64,000 nt of DNA from Rhodocollybia butyracea (lineage: Eukaryota; Basidiomycota; Agaricomycetes; Agaricales; Omphalotaceae), in contig JADNRY010000090.1 of assembly GCA_015501585.1 (NCBI GenBank), positions 1-64,000 of the forward strand. The letters run 5' to 3'. A model generated the notes under the pieces. That model worked only from the letters and a program-made list of their open reading frames with translations. It was not told the origin of the DNA and ran no database searches. Both the position numbers and the translations under genes were made by a program. Every line of letters starts with the position of its first letter. The first letter of the stretch is position 1. This document shows, in pieces, positions 1 through 11,032 of this stretch.

Positions 1-52
1 GCTATGGAATATGAGTTATCGTGTGTTAAATATTGTTTAATTTATGACTCAC

Positions 53-653
53 GAGCAGAGGTTACACCTAGGACTAAGGAAATCAAGGGCTAGGTGCGTT
101 AGCAAATTTGAGCATAGCTGCATCTGTAAGGAGTTAGGAGGTTTGTTTGTGGTTTGCACATCGACACACTTACGAAGATAGACGTGCATAGTCGAATTTT
201 TTCTTGGGGAAAAGGAGCTCGTAAAACAAGATTTTCCAGATTGAGTAGTATCAGAGGAACACGCGGAACTAGGACATTAGATAAAGGAAGTGTGACTGAT
301 TGGAAGGATAGTTTGGTTAGCGAGTGGTTGTGGACACCGCTGATGTGTCCAACTTTTTGGTTGGCATGGTACATGTGTTCTGTTAGGTAATTGTCTCGGT
401 AAATCTGCGGGAAATCCAGATTGTCGATGACGAGGTTGTGCACATATGCTGCAGGGTGAAGTTCCCTGCTTATAGTGTCGTCGGTACTGAGAGTTGAAAG
501 CGCAGAAGCTGTTATTGTGCGGTATAACAAAAGATAAGCGAGATGCCTTATCCTTTTCGAAAGGCATGATAATGCCGCAGGTGCCTGTTTATCGTCTTCA
601 AGAAGGCCAAGGATAATGACAAGGAGTTCGTTTGGACGGTAGAGGAGATGCAT
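53..653 (-). CDS. F-box family protein, copy A (partial, runs off left edge)
   Basis: The first exon (174-653) opens with an F-box-like motif, LPNELLVIILxLL in the other copies and RPNELLVIILGLL here, followed by LSCLSKRIRHLAYLLLY, the usual basidiomycete pattern at residues 6-45. F-box proteins act as substrate adaptors of SCF ubiquitin ligases; that role is known of the family, not shown here. The start was placed at the Met that aligns with copies B (42.5 kb) and C (61.4 kb). An upstream Met at 716 is possible. The donor GTAAGT follows position 174. A small second exon (53-89, 37 nt) is open and keeps phase, ending at GTGAGT. The leucine-rich remainder, present in copies B and C, lies beyond the window. 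Confidence 0.6.
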
Positions 654-716
654 GAGTGCAAGATGGAGAAGCTCAAGGGTTAATCGATAAAACCCTAGTC
701 TGATGCATATATCCAT

Positions 717-3700
717 GTGTATATAATATCAAAATTTGAGAATTATTGTTAAGTCATTCTGCGGTGCTTACTTGGTGAAACTAGTGAAGTTCAGGTTGGA
801 TCAAGATCTCCATCGATATCACTAAAGTTGCACAATTCTGCCGAAATTAATCAAGAAATGTTCAAGCTAGATATCAAGTGGAAGATGCAGTACTGTCAAT
901 TGGACAGGTGATTAAATGAAGTTGATGGAGGTATGATGGTAAGGTTGGTCTGCAGGTCATATGAAAAGAAGTGGATGTTACTAGTTCGCGTTGAGTTTGT
1001 GAGCCCGTATTTTGTCTATATCGAACTTGTGTGCCTGTTTTGTGTCAACAGTGTAAGAGCGCAGTTTCAATGTAACCAGTTGATTACACATGTAAAAAAC
1101 GTTATTATATTGAGGTTCTAGTGAAATTGATATCAATGTTTAATATGAATGTGGGAAAAGATTAACAGAAGATTGGTCATTAAGTTAGGGAAGGAAGGAA
1201 GGAAGTTCAGGGAATAGATTTGGCTGTGTACGATCTGCGGTGAGATTCCATCGAATTGCAAAAAGGAATGGTGATTTTTTGTTGAGTGGTTTTAGTTATT
1301 TTTCTTCAAAATTTTGCTTATCACTAAAGCGACCAAAAAGCGGCAGCGAAGCTGTTCACTTGTGTTCACTCAATTTCTGGTGCTTCCATTTGGGGTAGTG
1401 TGAACTGGCTTCCTGTGACAGCTTGTGGCCTAGTTGCAGGTTACTGAATGTATGTTAAATTCGAAGGAACGCACCGCCTTGTGCTGCGCTGAAGTGGAAG
1501 AAGCCGGTTTGTATTACTATCGAACATATGAAGAAGTTAATTTACTTGATTTTGATGATAATGTAGTCTAAGTAGAAATTTGTGGATCAGGCTCCTTGTT
1601 GATGAATCAGCCGTCTGCGGTGAGAGCGGCAATTATAGAGAGGGGGTGCATGCTAAAACTCTCAGCACGTGCGTGATTCCAATTTATTGCGCGCGAAGGA
1701 ATACCTTATGATGCACATTTAACTATCTACTTAGACGGATTTGGCTTTCCGTGCCTCTTGATACCATAGATCATCGTTTCTCACTAAGTGGGCGGGTTCA
1801 AGGAGCCTGTTCGTGGATGGCGCAAATGGAAGCTGTGATATATACGTTGTGGGCGGTGCTCAGTTATACTCCCCCTGCCACTTGCACTCACGAATGAAAG
1901 TAAAATGTGGTTCGATATATGTTGAAAAAAATGCACTGAAATCCAACCTGATCCTGGCTCAGTTAAGGAGTTTTTTTGCAGAGCAACGGAGGGACTGCTG
2001 TTCTGTTTAACTTTATTTATATTTGATTAGGGGAGATAGTTCGATATTATCAAGATAGTACCTGAAATGTGGCGGGGTGGCTGCTTTGCAGATAAGTAGG
2101 AATATCAAAAAATTGCTAAGCACATAGGCTATAGGTATGAGGCCGGGTTTGATGGGTCTCATTCTGATCCAGGAACATAACATAATATGTTACAGGTGAG
2201 TCAGTTGTGACACTACATTGGAACAGCAAACGAGAGCCGATGATGCTGCCGCCCGATGCTTTAAGTTATAAGCAGGACTGTATATTACTAGCTGCAAGGG
2301 CGGAAGCGGTCAGGACTACGGAGCATCCAGGTATAGGTACTATAATACTGACCTTTTACCTATTTTGTACCATTTTCAATCTAACAAACTAACGATTGGC
2401 TTTGAAAATCTCCCATTCGGCAAACCGACACGGCAGGACATGGCTCACTGCAAGGCATGAGGTCCGGCTGCGGGCTAGTGTATGGTTGGATAGGCTCATG
2501 TGGCACCATTTGCTCCTTGTAAGCTTTTGCAATTTTGGACAGCCCATTTGTTCTGTACAGGCTCAGTTTCCTGACAGTGCTTGACTTGTCTCCCATAGGG
2601 AGACTCAACCTTGGCAAGCGAGCTTAAATTACAGTGCTTGACCAACAACTTCAAGTCTTCAATGCTACATGAAATCAATTTTATTCTATTTTGGAATTAT
2701 TCGGGAGATCCGGCATCCAGAGTAGGGATGCAGTGACTCTCAGGTGATGTGACAGCTGCTTACCCTGAATGAGACCCATCGAACGGTCCCTCCTATGGGT
2801 ATGAATTACATTTCCAAAAGTTGTATACAGTAATATTTTACCGCCAGGGGCAATTACTCCACTGGTGGGATTATTTGAAGAGCTAGGTGTTGATTTGAGG
2901 GCCGCTCAAGTCTAATCGTTTAGTTATGTTCAGTCACTCAGTCGAAGTGAAATCAAATGCGAGGCGGTGGTAAGGTTATCGGACCCAAACAGGCAAGACG
3001 TGTGCGATTTCTGTCTCGGAAACACATGATCAACATGGGAACGATAGACGCTGTTATGCCGATGTTGACTTCTTAGTGGTCGACCTCACTCAATCCCCAA
3101 TGTGTCCTTGGTCATTTATGAAAGTAATTCAGTCATATATGCTACCAAACGAGGTGCAAAGCGAGATTAACACAGTTCGCTACTATCAAGCGCCTAAGGT
3201 GCATGACGGCGCCCTATTCGAGCCATCATTCCCATGTCAAAGCCATGTGGTTATTGATGCGTGTGTCCGATTCAAAAATCGCTCACCTCTTGCAATCAGA
3301 GGTCCTCCCATAATTAATGAGATATTTTACGGCGGTGGCGGGGTGAAGAGGCTGTACCCACGCGAGCAACAGCGACAAACACTGAGCCAACTCGAGCCAC
3401 GGGCAGAGTTCTGCCGCGTTCTGCAAGAATGACTGCTGCGATCAAGCGGCACCACCGGCTTGCGTTTGATTTCGCTGTCAGTATGTGAATCTGATATAGG
3501 GCAACCAGAGGCCAGAGGCCTTCCACATGTATATACTTACTAGTGTTGGCGCTAATTTGTTTGGCCGAGTAAGTAGTGCCAGGTAGAAGTTAAAAACCTT
3601 ATAGGGTTTTCCGCAAACCTTGGATTTGGTCTTACCAGTTTCTACTGTGAACCAAAAGTGTATGCTGTTTACCAACGCTTACATTGGCACTGGACGCACA

Positions 3701-4236
3701 CGGGGTATATCCTAAACGGTTCGTGGAAGTGCGTTGTAACGTCCGAACCGCGGCTCGTGGCTTTGTTGCTGTGGATTCAATTGGGATTACGAAATATTTA
3801 TTTTTGTTCGGAGTAGTTACGCCAAGGTTTGCGGAAAACCCTGCGATGTAGAGTACTAGTAACGCCTAGCGATGCTAGCCGGAGGATCAGAAATTTTGGC
3901 TCAGCGCAAGTACCCAGCGCAAGTACAAGATGGTGGCGTGGTTTAGATTTAACGACGGCGGAAAAGTAGCTGTATCATTGATGTTGGAGTGCCTCAGAAA
4001 GGGCGGTTGCCAGCAGAAGCAACGTAAGTTATTCATGTATCACGTCACGTAATCTCACATAATCCGTAAGAGGAAGTGTGGCGGAGTCGCAGTCGGAGCC
4101 TTTGATGATTAAAACCTCGTTGGCAAGCGTTAATGTTCTTTAACCTTTTCTGCTTTGTTCGATTCCGTTGGCGGTATCGCTTGTGCACTATAACGATAGC
4201 AGTGCTTTTCAGCTAGCAGAGAACAGTAGCGACAAA
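717..4236. other. Intergenic, no supportable gene
   Basis: Only short open frames occur on both strands and none resembles a known family or another gene here. A GGAA microsatellite of about four units lies at 1188-1205. An open stretch at 3076-3432 (+) has no recognisable domain, no homologue elsewhere in the window and no clear splice partners. Confidence 0.5.
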
Positions 4237-5632
4237 ATGGCTAGCAAAGGAAACCGGCTGAGAACTATTCGCCAACCGAGTCTGCGGGAAAGAAGTTACT
4301 TGAATGAGTATTTTGCTTTGGTATGTTCATCAGTTCTTACAGAAATGAAGATAATGAAATTGGTGTGCAGAATAGTGAACCTGCTGATTTCGAACTCCGA
4401 GACATTTCACTTTTCATAGGTATGGATATGGATCGTGTCAGAGTGAGTGAATGAATTTGAAGAGTTGCCCGGATTGATCGAAGTTAGACTCAGCGGTGGT
4501 TTCGTGTAAGCTAGGTTTTTATTTGCGAGGTTCTGAATTGGCGAAAAGGCTGACGGACTCGTAGAATCGGAGACACAACGCAAAAGGTGGCAAGGTGAAC
4601 GTGGGTACAAACATAGTTTCGAGTAAGTTCGACCTTGAATACGTTGGTTAAATCATCCAAAACAATGTGCATAGGTTGCGATATCTCAAGTTTGCCAGAG
4701 TTGCCTTCGGTTCCCAAACATTCGCAGTTGCCGCCGGCTGTTTCTCAATCGCTTTATTCAACTAATCAAAGCCATGTTTGCCCTATTGGCGCCGCTGTTG
4801 ATTCTTCACCAAAACGTGAAGGTAAGTTGAAGGGTACCGCCTGTATCCTTGCGAACAGGTTTTTATTATTGGCTGTAGGTGCTATGAACAACCGGCCTTT
4901 TTGCTGTATGACTGTAGTGCAACCGGATAAGCAGGTGGTAGTCATAGAGGGAGGCGGTGTTTCTGTAGTTCCACTTTCTTTTGGAAACGACAATGGTAAG
5001 GTGGCGATTATCCAGCCCCCACCGTTTGTGTTGGAACCTCAACCGATTTGGAGATCTTCCTGTTTCGACGTTGTACCACTGGAGTGGCAGTTGATAGACA
5101 GGTCTCATTATCGTGGTACAGAAAGGCCTCAGTTCCGGATCAAGTGAGTCAGTGGAACTTTAGATACCAGGTTACGAAGTTTTTAAGGAGAGTAGATTCT
5201 ATGGCTATTTTCTGTGTGTAACATATATAGGTTAATAGGATTTCCGATAAGAGAGTTAAACTCTGAATTGATGTAAAATCGATCTTGATAGTTCAGTTAC
5301 ATTCAGTCGGTAGTAGGAAATTCGTCGAGCGCCTGGAAACGCTTCTCCTTAAATCTGCTCCAACCGCAAGAGGCTTCGTCTTCATTTTGTTGGTGCTCAA
5401 TTGTAACATATACTGCTTACATCCGATTCTAAAGGCGGTTGTGAAGCAGGTTAGAGAAACAAGAACTGGAGGATTAGTCGATGGAGATGCGGTACACAAT
5501 CCACGTGGAAGCGAGGCTGCCACATTTATAATACCAGTACAACACCTGGATTATAGGATGCATTGCAGGTGCACAATCCCGCAGAAGTTCGCAGAGGGTG
5601 CTCATAAACTTGGAGTTGTAAATTTTGAGTGA
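4237..5632 (+). CDS. Possible multi-exon gene of unknown function
   Basis: I do not recognise this gene. An open first exon (4237-4320, 28 codons, basic N-terminus beginning MASKGNR) ends at GTATGT. A 50-nt intron to the CAG at 4370 joins it in frame to a second open exon. A longer open stretch at 4635-5147 carries a proline- and serine-rich part, then a hydrophobic glycine/valine-rich part, with a plausible intron at about 4821-4878 (GTAAGT to TGTAG) and a donor GTGAGT after 5145. Another open stretch, 5285-5632, ends with TGA. Exons between these are not resolved. It is convergent with gene X1. It could equally be a decayed gene or chance; no copy is seen in the second block. Confidence 0.3.
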
Positions 5633-5886
5633 ATCAGGTCTGTTCCCCTTGCGTTCTACATGTTAGGTGTTCGGCGGTTTCTAAGTTCTTGAGCGCATAT
5701 ACTTAAATGCCGCGTGGAAAGGTTTTCAAAACAAGCTTGTTATTTAATAACGGAAGGCAACGACTGTAAGCTAGGAATAACCGCAGAAAGAATATTGAAA
5801 GAAGAGTTCAAGTGAATAAGGTGAAAAGATTGGCAGGCTTCGGCACAACTTGGATTATTTGTAAGTTCAATTGGCGGTGATTCAAA
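5148..5886. other. Gap partly covered by the preceding model; 3' flank of X1
   Basis: Apart from the open stretch to 5632 nothing is recognisable. The last 250 bases are the 3' flank of gene X1 and are only weakly similar to the 3' flank of X2 at 34.4-34.5 kb. Confidence 0.4.
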
Positions 5887-7024
5887 TCAGTTTCCGATTT
5901 TCTGAAAAAAAAATAATTTGTTGTTAATTTCAGCGAGGTTTATGGCAGTGTTAAATGTTACTCACTCCGCACGAATTAGTTAGAGAGTTCCAGATGGAAG
6001 GCAAGAAAGTGAGAGACGATGTAGGCGCAGGTTGTTCCTTCCAACGGCGCCGATCCGCACCCCGTTGCCGCTTGACTCCTTCTAGTATTTGTTCGAATGT
6101 ATCTGTTCCTGCTGAGAATAGGGCACCCAAACAACTGTCTCCATATGAATGCTTGAGTTGCTTCCAACAACTCCAGCGAAGGTCCATGAGTCGTTCGTGC
6201 ACTCGAATAAGGAAAAGATCATGATCGTCGTGAAGGCAGAGGATATAATGTATCCTCTCGCTATGAAATAACGGTGCTAGCACTAGCGCTCTGCGGTACC
6301 AAGTGGTGGCAGGGACCAGTGTACCAGAGCCCATCAACGGAGTGAAAAGGGAGGGTGAGTCCATCGCTAGACAAGGTATATCTCGTATTATAAGAGGTAT
6401 ACATTCTGGCGGTACGGTCTGCAACAGAGCTTGAGGTGGCAAAAAGCGATCTGTGTTGTTGAAGGGACCACGATAAAATTGCTGATATTGGTCGAAGAAA
6501 ATCGACGTTTTGATACGAGTATCAAATAGATCACCGATGTGAAAACCTAGATTCCAACTTTCCCATTTTTCTGCGGAAGGGAGGGTGCTAACGTAGCCAA
6601 ATTGTAAAGGTTGGTAGGGATCGAGTGATTCGGAACGTATAGTGGGTGGTCCGAAAAGTTGAGATTCTGTCGGTGCCGTGGTAATCGTTGTGAACGATGA
6701 AGTAAAATCAGGAAGAATAACCGGGGGGGAGTTGGTGGCGAAGTCAGCAGACGTTGGGGTATTGTCCCCTGTATCAAGGAATATTTCATTGTCAAGAGTC
6801 GCTGACTCGGTGAGAGAGGTCATTGACTCGGTGAGAGACGTCGTCGACTCGGTGAGAGAGTTCAGTGACTCGTTGGTGGACTCAAAGGACAGTGTTAATG
6901 AATCATTATTAAACGCCATGGCGAGCGAATCCGCGGAAGGGTTAGAGGTGGATGTGAGATGTAGCGTGGAGTTAAAATTAGTACTCGGCGTCGGTGAGTA
7001 GAAGGAGCTCGTAGTTTCCGCCAT
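5887..7024 (-). CDS. Unknown family X, copy 1 (357 aa, two exons)
   Basis: The family is not recognised. Exon 1 (5966-7024) encodes 353 residues and ends at a GTGAGT donor. A 64-nt intron with a poly-T tract ends in TTTCAG, and a tiny last exon (5887-5901) adds four residues and TGA. The same arrangement in X2 supports the model. Residues 1-140 are Ser/Thr-rich and low-complexity, with three 7-residue repeats (SLTESxT, residues 56-76). Residues from about 145 form a conserved domain with WxxGFHIGDL, YRGPFNN, GSGTxVPAxTWYRRALVLAP and ILCLHDDHDLFLIRVH. There is no signal peptide or membrane segment. It is divergent from W1 and shares its promoter region. Three paralogues in 30 kb imply selection or mobility; the function is unknown. 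Confidence 0.75.
6797..6859 (-). repeat. 21-bp tandem coding repeat in X1
   Basis: Three in-frame copies of a 21-bp unit encode SLTESTT, SLTESMT and SLTESAT. X2 lacks the array, so it expanded after the copies separated. Confidence 0.8.
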
Positions 7025-7160
7025 TTCACAAGGGGAAAAGAGATGAAGGTGCTTGTCAGTAATTAAAGATGGGGATCACTATGTGGTAAATTTTTGTTTG
7101 TAAGGCTTTTAAGAACCACGGTTGGCTGTGGAATCCTTTTTTGGACGTGGTCAGTGCTCT
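7025..7160. promoter_or_regulatory. Shared divergent promoter region of X1 and W1
   Basis: TTGGACGTGGTCAGTGCTCT (within 7138-7160) is identical in the X2/W2 intergenic region (35727-35749) at a matching distance from the X start. A TATA-like TTCTTAAAA (read on the minus strand) lies about 80 bases upstream of the X1 ATG and is also present upstream of X2. Conservation outside the coding sequence indicates regulation of the divergent pair. Confidence 0.5.
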
Positions 7161-8758
7161 GCTTATATCAAGTTAGTAAGTCCCATTCTATCATTTTACC
7201 CAAAACATACCAATTTTCCGGTGCTATGATGTTCTTGCTTCCTTTTCTTTTCGGTTGTTTAACTTGTCCTCGTTAGCATTCCACCTGATATTTATTGTTG
7301 AATCATGGCTTCTGATATTTTTTACTTCAGGCCAGAAGAAGTTTTGTGGGTCTTTTATGCGTCGTTTGAACGATAGTGGGACAAACAATTTATCAAGAGT
7401 TCAGCTTACAGTATTCTCAGCGCAAGATGGTATCGACTTACAGTGGCGGACCAAATACCATGGCTTTGCTTTCGTGGATTGGTGGTTCTTTCGGTTGTAT
7501 GTTCTCCATATGCGTTTTTTATCTGTCGTATTAATTTGTCCTTTTCAGGCAAGGACGTCGCTGAAGATATGAAATCAAAGATAATTAGGTTACCTGCTGA
7601 GACCTTCCAAGGCCAATGGAGTATTCTCACATATCCAACGTACGTTCAAACTGAGCAGCTGCATATCGCTGGAGGCAACTGCTTTATGTTGTGAAGGCTT
7701 GCCAACAACCAGTCTGGTGCAAATGCTTTTTTCTACATTTAATTGCTAACGATGGTAGGTGGGCTGTTCAATTTGCAAGTTAATGTTTAAGCACGAAGAG
7801 AGAGAGAAAATACACTCACTTTTGATTTCACTTTACCAACGGTGGTTTTTAATATTAATTCGAGTTGAGGGAGGCGGGATTGCGGCCAGCAGGCAATGGT
7901 CTATGGTGGAGCTCGACATTTCGGTTTTAGCTCCTTAATATTAAACGATAGTGGTTTGGGTGCCCAGTAGCGTCGCTCGGTCGCTTACCGACATTCTGGT
8001 TTACTTAATCAAGGTAAGCCTTCCTTTGTGTGCTAAAGTCCAAAATATTAATATCCTTATTGGCAATACCGGTGAAGTAGGGCAAATAATTCGCTTAATA
8101 GCGTTTGAAGTATGTTTGAAATATGTTTCAGCCCTCACATGGGCGAAAACTACATTGTGGACGAGTCAGCAAGGTGAGGATATCGAATGATGAAGAGGTT
8201 TGAAGGTGTAACTTCCGATGTGGAAGTGCTAACTGCGTGGATGTTCAGGTAGTGTTGGATCCGCTTTGAACCGCACGCGGTTGGTTTTTGCTTTAAGATC
8301 TTGAAACCTGGAGATGTATGCAATTTTTGTCCGAATTTTTGGTTTATCCTTTTACGATCAGCTTACAGGTTGTTGGTTTTGCTTCTACTGAAGATCCAAT
8401 GAAATTTTCCGTATGTGGGTGCACCGATTGGTCAGTGAGTACGTTATTACCTTTAACTATGCCAACATTTGACATTCATCAACCTGGAATGCAATCGGAA
8501 ATCTACAACTGCTCTTGCTGCAAGGATGCACCATAGCAGTCTTCTCTTTTGCGTTCTAAGCGCTGTTTCGAAAGTTTTTTGGTCGTTCGCGGTAGGATCG
8601 TTGACAAAAATTACGCGGCTTTTTGCAGTGCATAGTTTCGATTAGAAGTTTTAGCCGAGAACTTTGGAAGTGGTTAGAAAGTTGTTCGCAGTTGAAACGG
8701 TTCAAAGGTGAAGTAAGGAAACCACGTGCAAAGGTGTTGCCTTTGGCGCGCATTGGGT
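7161..8758 (+). pseudogene. Gene W, copy 1: conserved multi-exon gene, probably decayed
   Basis: I do not recognise this family. It is supported by matching coding fragments at 35.8-37.5 kb. One exon near 7425-7500 reads QDGIDLQWRTKYHGF, against QDGTNLW..WTKYVGF in copy 2. Near 8400-8440 a fragment ending GAPIG is followed by GTGAGTACGTT in both copies. At about 8570-8620 the frame reads GRIVDKNYAA, against RRMVDKRYGA in copy 2. A basic C-terminal piece (LWKWLESCSQLKRFK) ends at TAG near 8758. Small introns such as GTTGTATGTT...TTTTCAG at about 7492 separate the exons. I could not join all exons in one frame. It starts divergently from X1. Confidence 0.35.
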
Positions 8759-9880
8759 AGTAGTAAGGTTACGCGTTCAGGAAAGATTTGAAGATTTACC
8801 AGGTTGTACTCTTCCGCGCAGGTGGTTTACATTTTTACGATTGTTTTTCACTATTTTCAGCTAGCCAGCTTGCTTAAAACATCAGGACTCTTGTCAGGAC
8901 TTCAATGGTGTAAAGCTTAGGTTAAAGAGCCAGTTGCATTGTGGGCTGTGATTTGATGTCCTGTTCTATAACTTTTTAACTACTGAATTCGCAGGTGGCT
9001 CAGAATGTGGGTAGATTTGTGCAAGTTGGCGCCCTACGGCAATTCCGAACTGTTATTCTACAAAACGTTTGTTGTCCTCAACACCCAACTCCATCTCACG
9101 CATTTGTTGCAACGGGGCGCAGTCCACCTCCATCTCATGTTTCTGAATCGCCTCGAAAATCGTAACATACAAAGTTTCAACAGCTGAGTCCAGTGTAGCA
9201 AAAGTCGGTTGTGATCTGAGGATTTGAAACGCTTCACTTATTAATGTCACTGGGTGTCGCTCGCAGTGTTTGCAAGCGCAGGAGTACTGGTAGTAGGTGT
9301 GGGGTTGAGCAAGAAGCAGTTGGATAACGAGAGGAGAGACCGTGACGCTGTAGGCATCAGGTTTAGTGCGTTATGGAATATTCGCCGGTTTTCACCATTT
9401 TACAATGAAACTGCCAGCTGGCTGTGAAATACACTACCCACTAACCAATCTGTTTAGTTGTACTTGAGTACGCCAGACCTCTTCTGGCCAGCGATCAACT
9501 CTCATTATGATACCAAGATCAACCTGGTCTCGGCGCCAAAATTTAAGGCCCTTCAACTATAGTTCAACTACATTTTCTCGACAAAGATGAAAGAAATCCT
9601 GGCTTGCTCACATTCTCCAGTAACTTATAATTCAAAACCCTGCTTATGTGCCTCACTTTTTACTTTCTCGCATGCACCTTCGCCAGTTCTGCCATTCGGT
9701 CCTAAGGTGCGTGGGCTGATGTCGATGAGGCGTTACGTTCAGACAAAGATGTTCGAGTCAACTACAGTCACTTCGCTACTTGGAGATAGGATTGGTTGCT
9801 GCTAAACCTTGTGCATTTCCATAATTTTTGCACCCTCTGATGCAGATATGGTAATGGGGGCGCTATAGTGTAACTCGAAT
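8759..9880. other. Gap without a recognisable gene
   Basis: A helix-rich open stretch on the minus strand (9053-9250) has no clear start, homologue or splice partner. This gap has no counterpart in the second block and may be the left part of the segment that brought in the DUF6698 and dioxygenase-like genes. Confidence 0.4.
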
Positions 9881-11032
9881 TTGCTGGTGGACTGGCGCAG
9901 AAAAGTAGCTACTGTGAATATGCTATTACTATTAGGACATGAGGAAGGTGGTCAATCTATAATCAAACTCGTAAGTCCTGGACATCCTGTGCTCATACCT
10001 TTGAATGACAACACATTTCTGAAGCTTGAGGTCGGCGCTGATAGCGCTAAAACACATGATACCAGTGCTATGCGGGAACTGATTGGAGAAGAACTTAATC
10101 GCATGGTTCAAGAAATCAATAGATCCAGGACATAAAGATACAACGAGGCTACTCGTCAAGTTCAGGTCGAAACCGAAGCTTTAATACGCGCCCATCAACA
10201 GTCTCTCGATGCTCGTGATCCAGAGAATGACACTTTAGCGCCCGTTACTTCCTACACCTCCAGCCATTGCTCTTGAACTCCTTGAGGAGTTCGAGTTGAA
10301 GGATCGCAGTAAACGTGGCATAGAAAACGACAACCGGGGGTTTTCTCTGCCCTGTAGAGTTTGACTGGGATAATTCAGCGTAAGTTTCATTTTTTATTTT
10401 TTCATTCACTGTTGACTTTTTGTAATAGGATTCGTACTGCGATTCGGAATTTTGAGAACGACTTTGATTTTGCTAGCTCTGCGCGCGCACGTTGCTTCTA
10501 CACTGACTCAATCTTCAACCCCAACGATTTGGACAAAGGCTTTCTAAAGAGTCATTTGCTTTTACAAGTACGTACCTCTACTGTGATATCTTCTTCAAGT
10601 TAGCTGAAGCTTTTAACAGGTTTACCGGGTTATTTTCACTTCACCATCTTCTGCCAAAAACCAATCTAGCAACGTTGAAAACCTGCCTCCATCCAAGAAG
10701 ACAAAGACGACGAAGATAAGCTCTCGCGGTCCCGTAACTGAAATCCTGCATATGTCTGAAGTGACACCTCGTTCCATTGCATATGCGGCTGTACATGTGA
10801 GTACGATTGCCAGTCGCTAACACTTCTGTTGCTCATCTGTGCTCTTCAGCTGCATTTCGGTCTCTCGGATGCACCGTATTGGTGTCGCGCGCACAACGGC
10901 TATAACTACCAAGATCTCTGGAACTACTTCATCGACTTTTTTGAAGATCCAGTGGATGAGGACGCAGAACGCTATACGAAGGAACTTTCAAAGTGGTGGA
11001 ATGAGGACGTTGTATTCCCGTCAAAGTTATGA
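9881..11032 (+). pseudogene. DUF6698-type protein, decayed
   Basis: The 3' half matches the DUF6698 family, which is widespread in Agaricomycetes and of unknown function. Key segments in order are LCPVEFDWDN (about 10340), a stretch ending GFLKSHLLLQ, then VYRVIFTSPSSA, MSEVTPRSIAYAAVHLHFGL and YNYQDLWNYFIDFFEDP. Introns 10380-10428, 10568-10619 and 10797-10849 have GTAAGT/GTACGT/GTGAGT donors and join in frame. The 5' part also matches (VGADSAKTHDTSAM near 10040) but is broken by TAA at 10133 and by frame changes near 10250 and 10335. The 3' exons could still belong to a shorter functional gene with another start. The stop overlaps the ATG of the next gene by four bases (ATGA). Confidence 0.65.

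Noticed and set aside
11029..11032. Operon-like translational coupling
   Set aside because: The ATGA overlap is in a eukaryotic context and both genes are damaged; the ATG may not be the real start.
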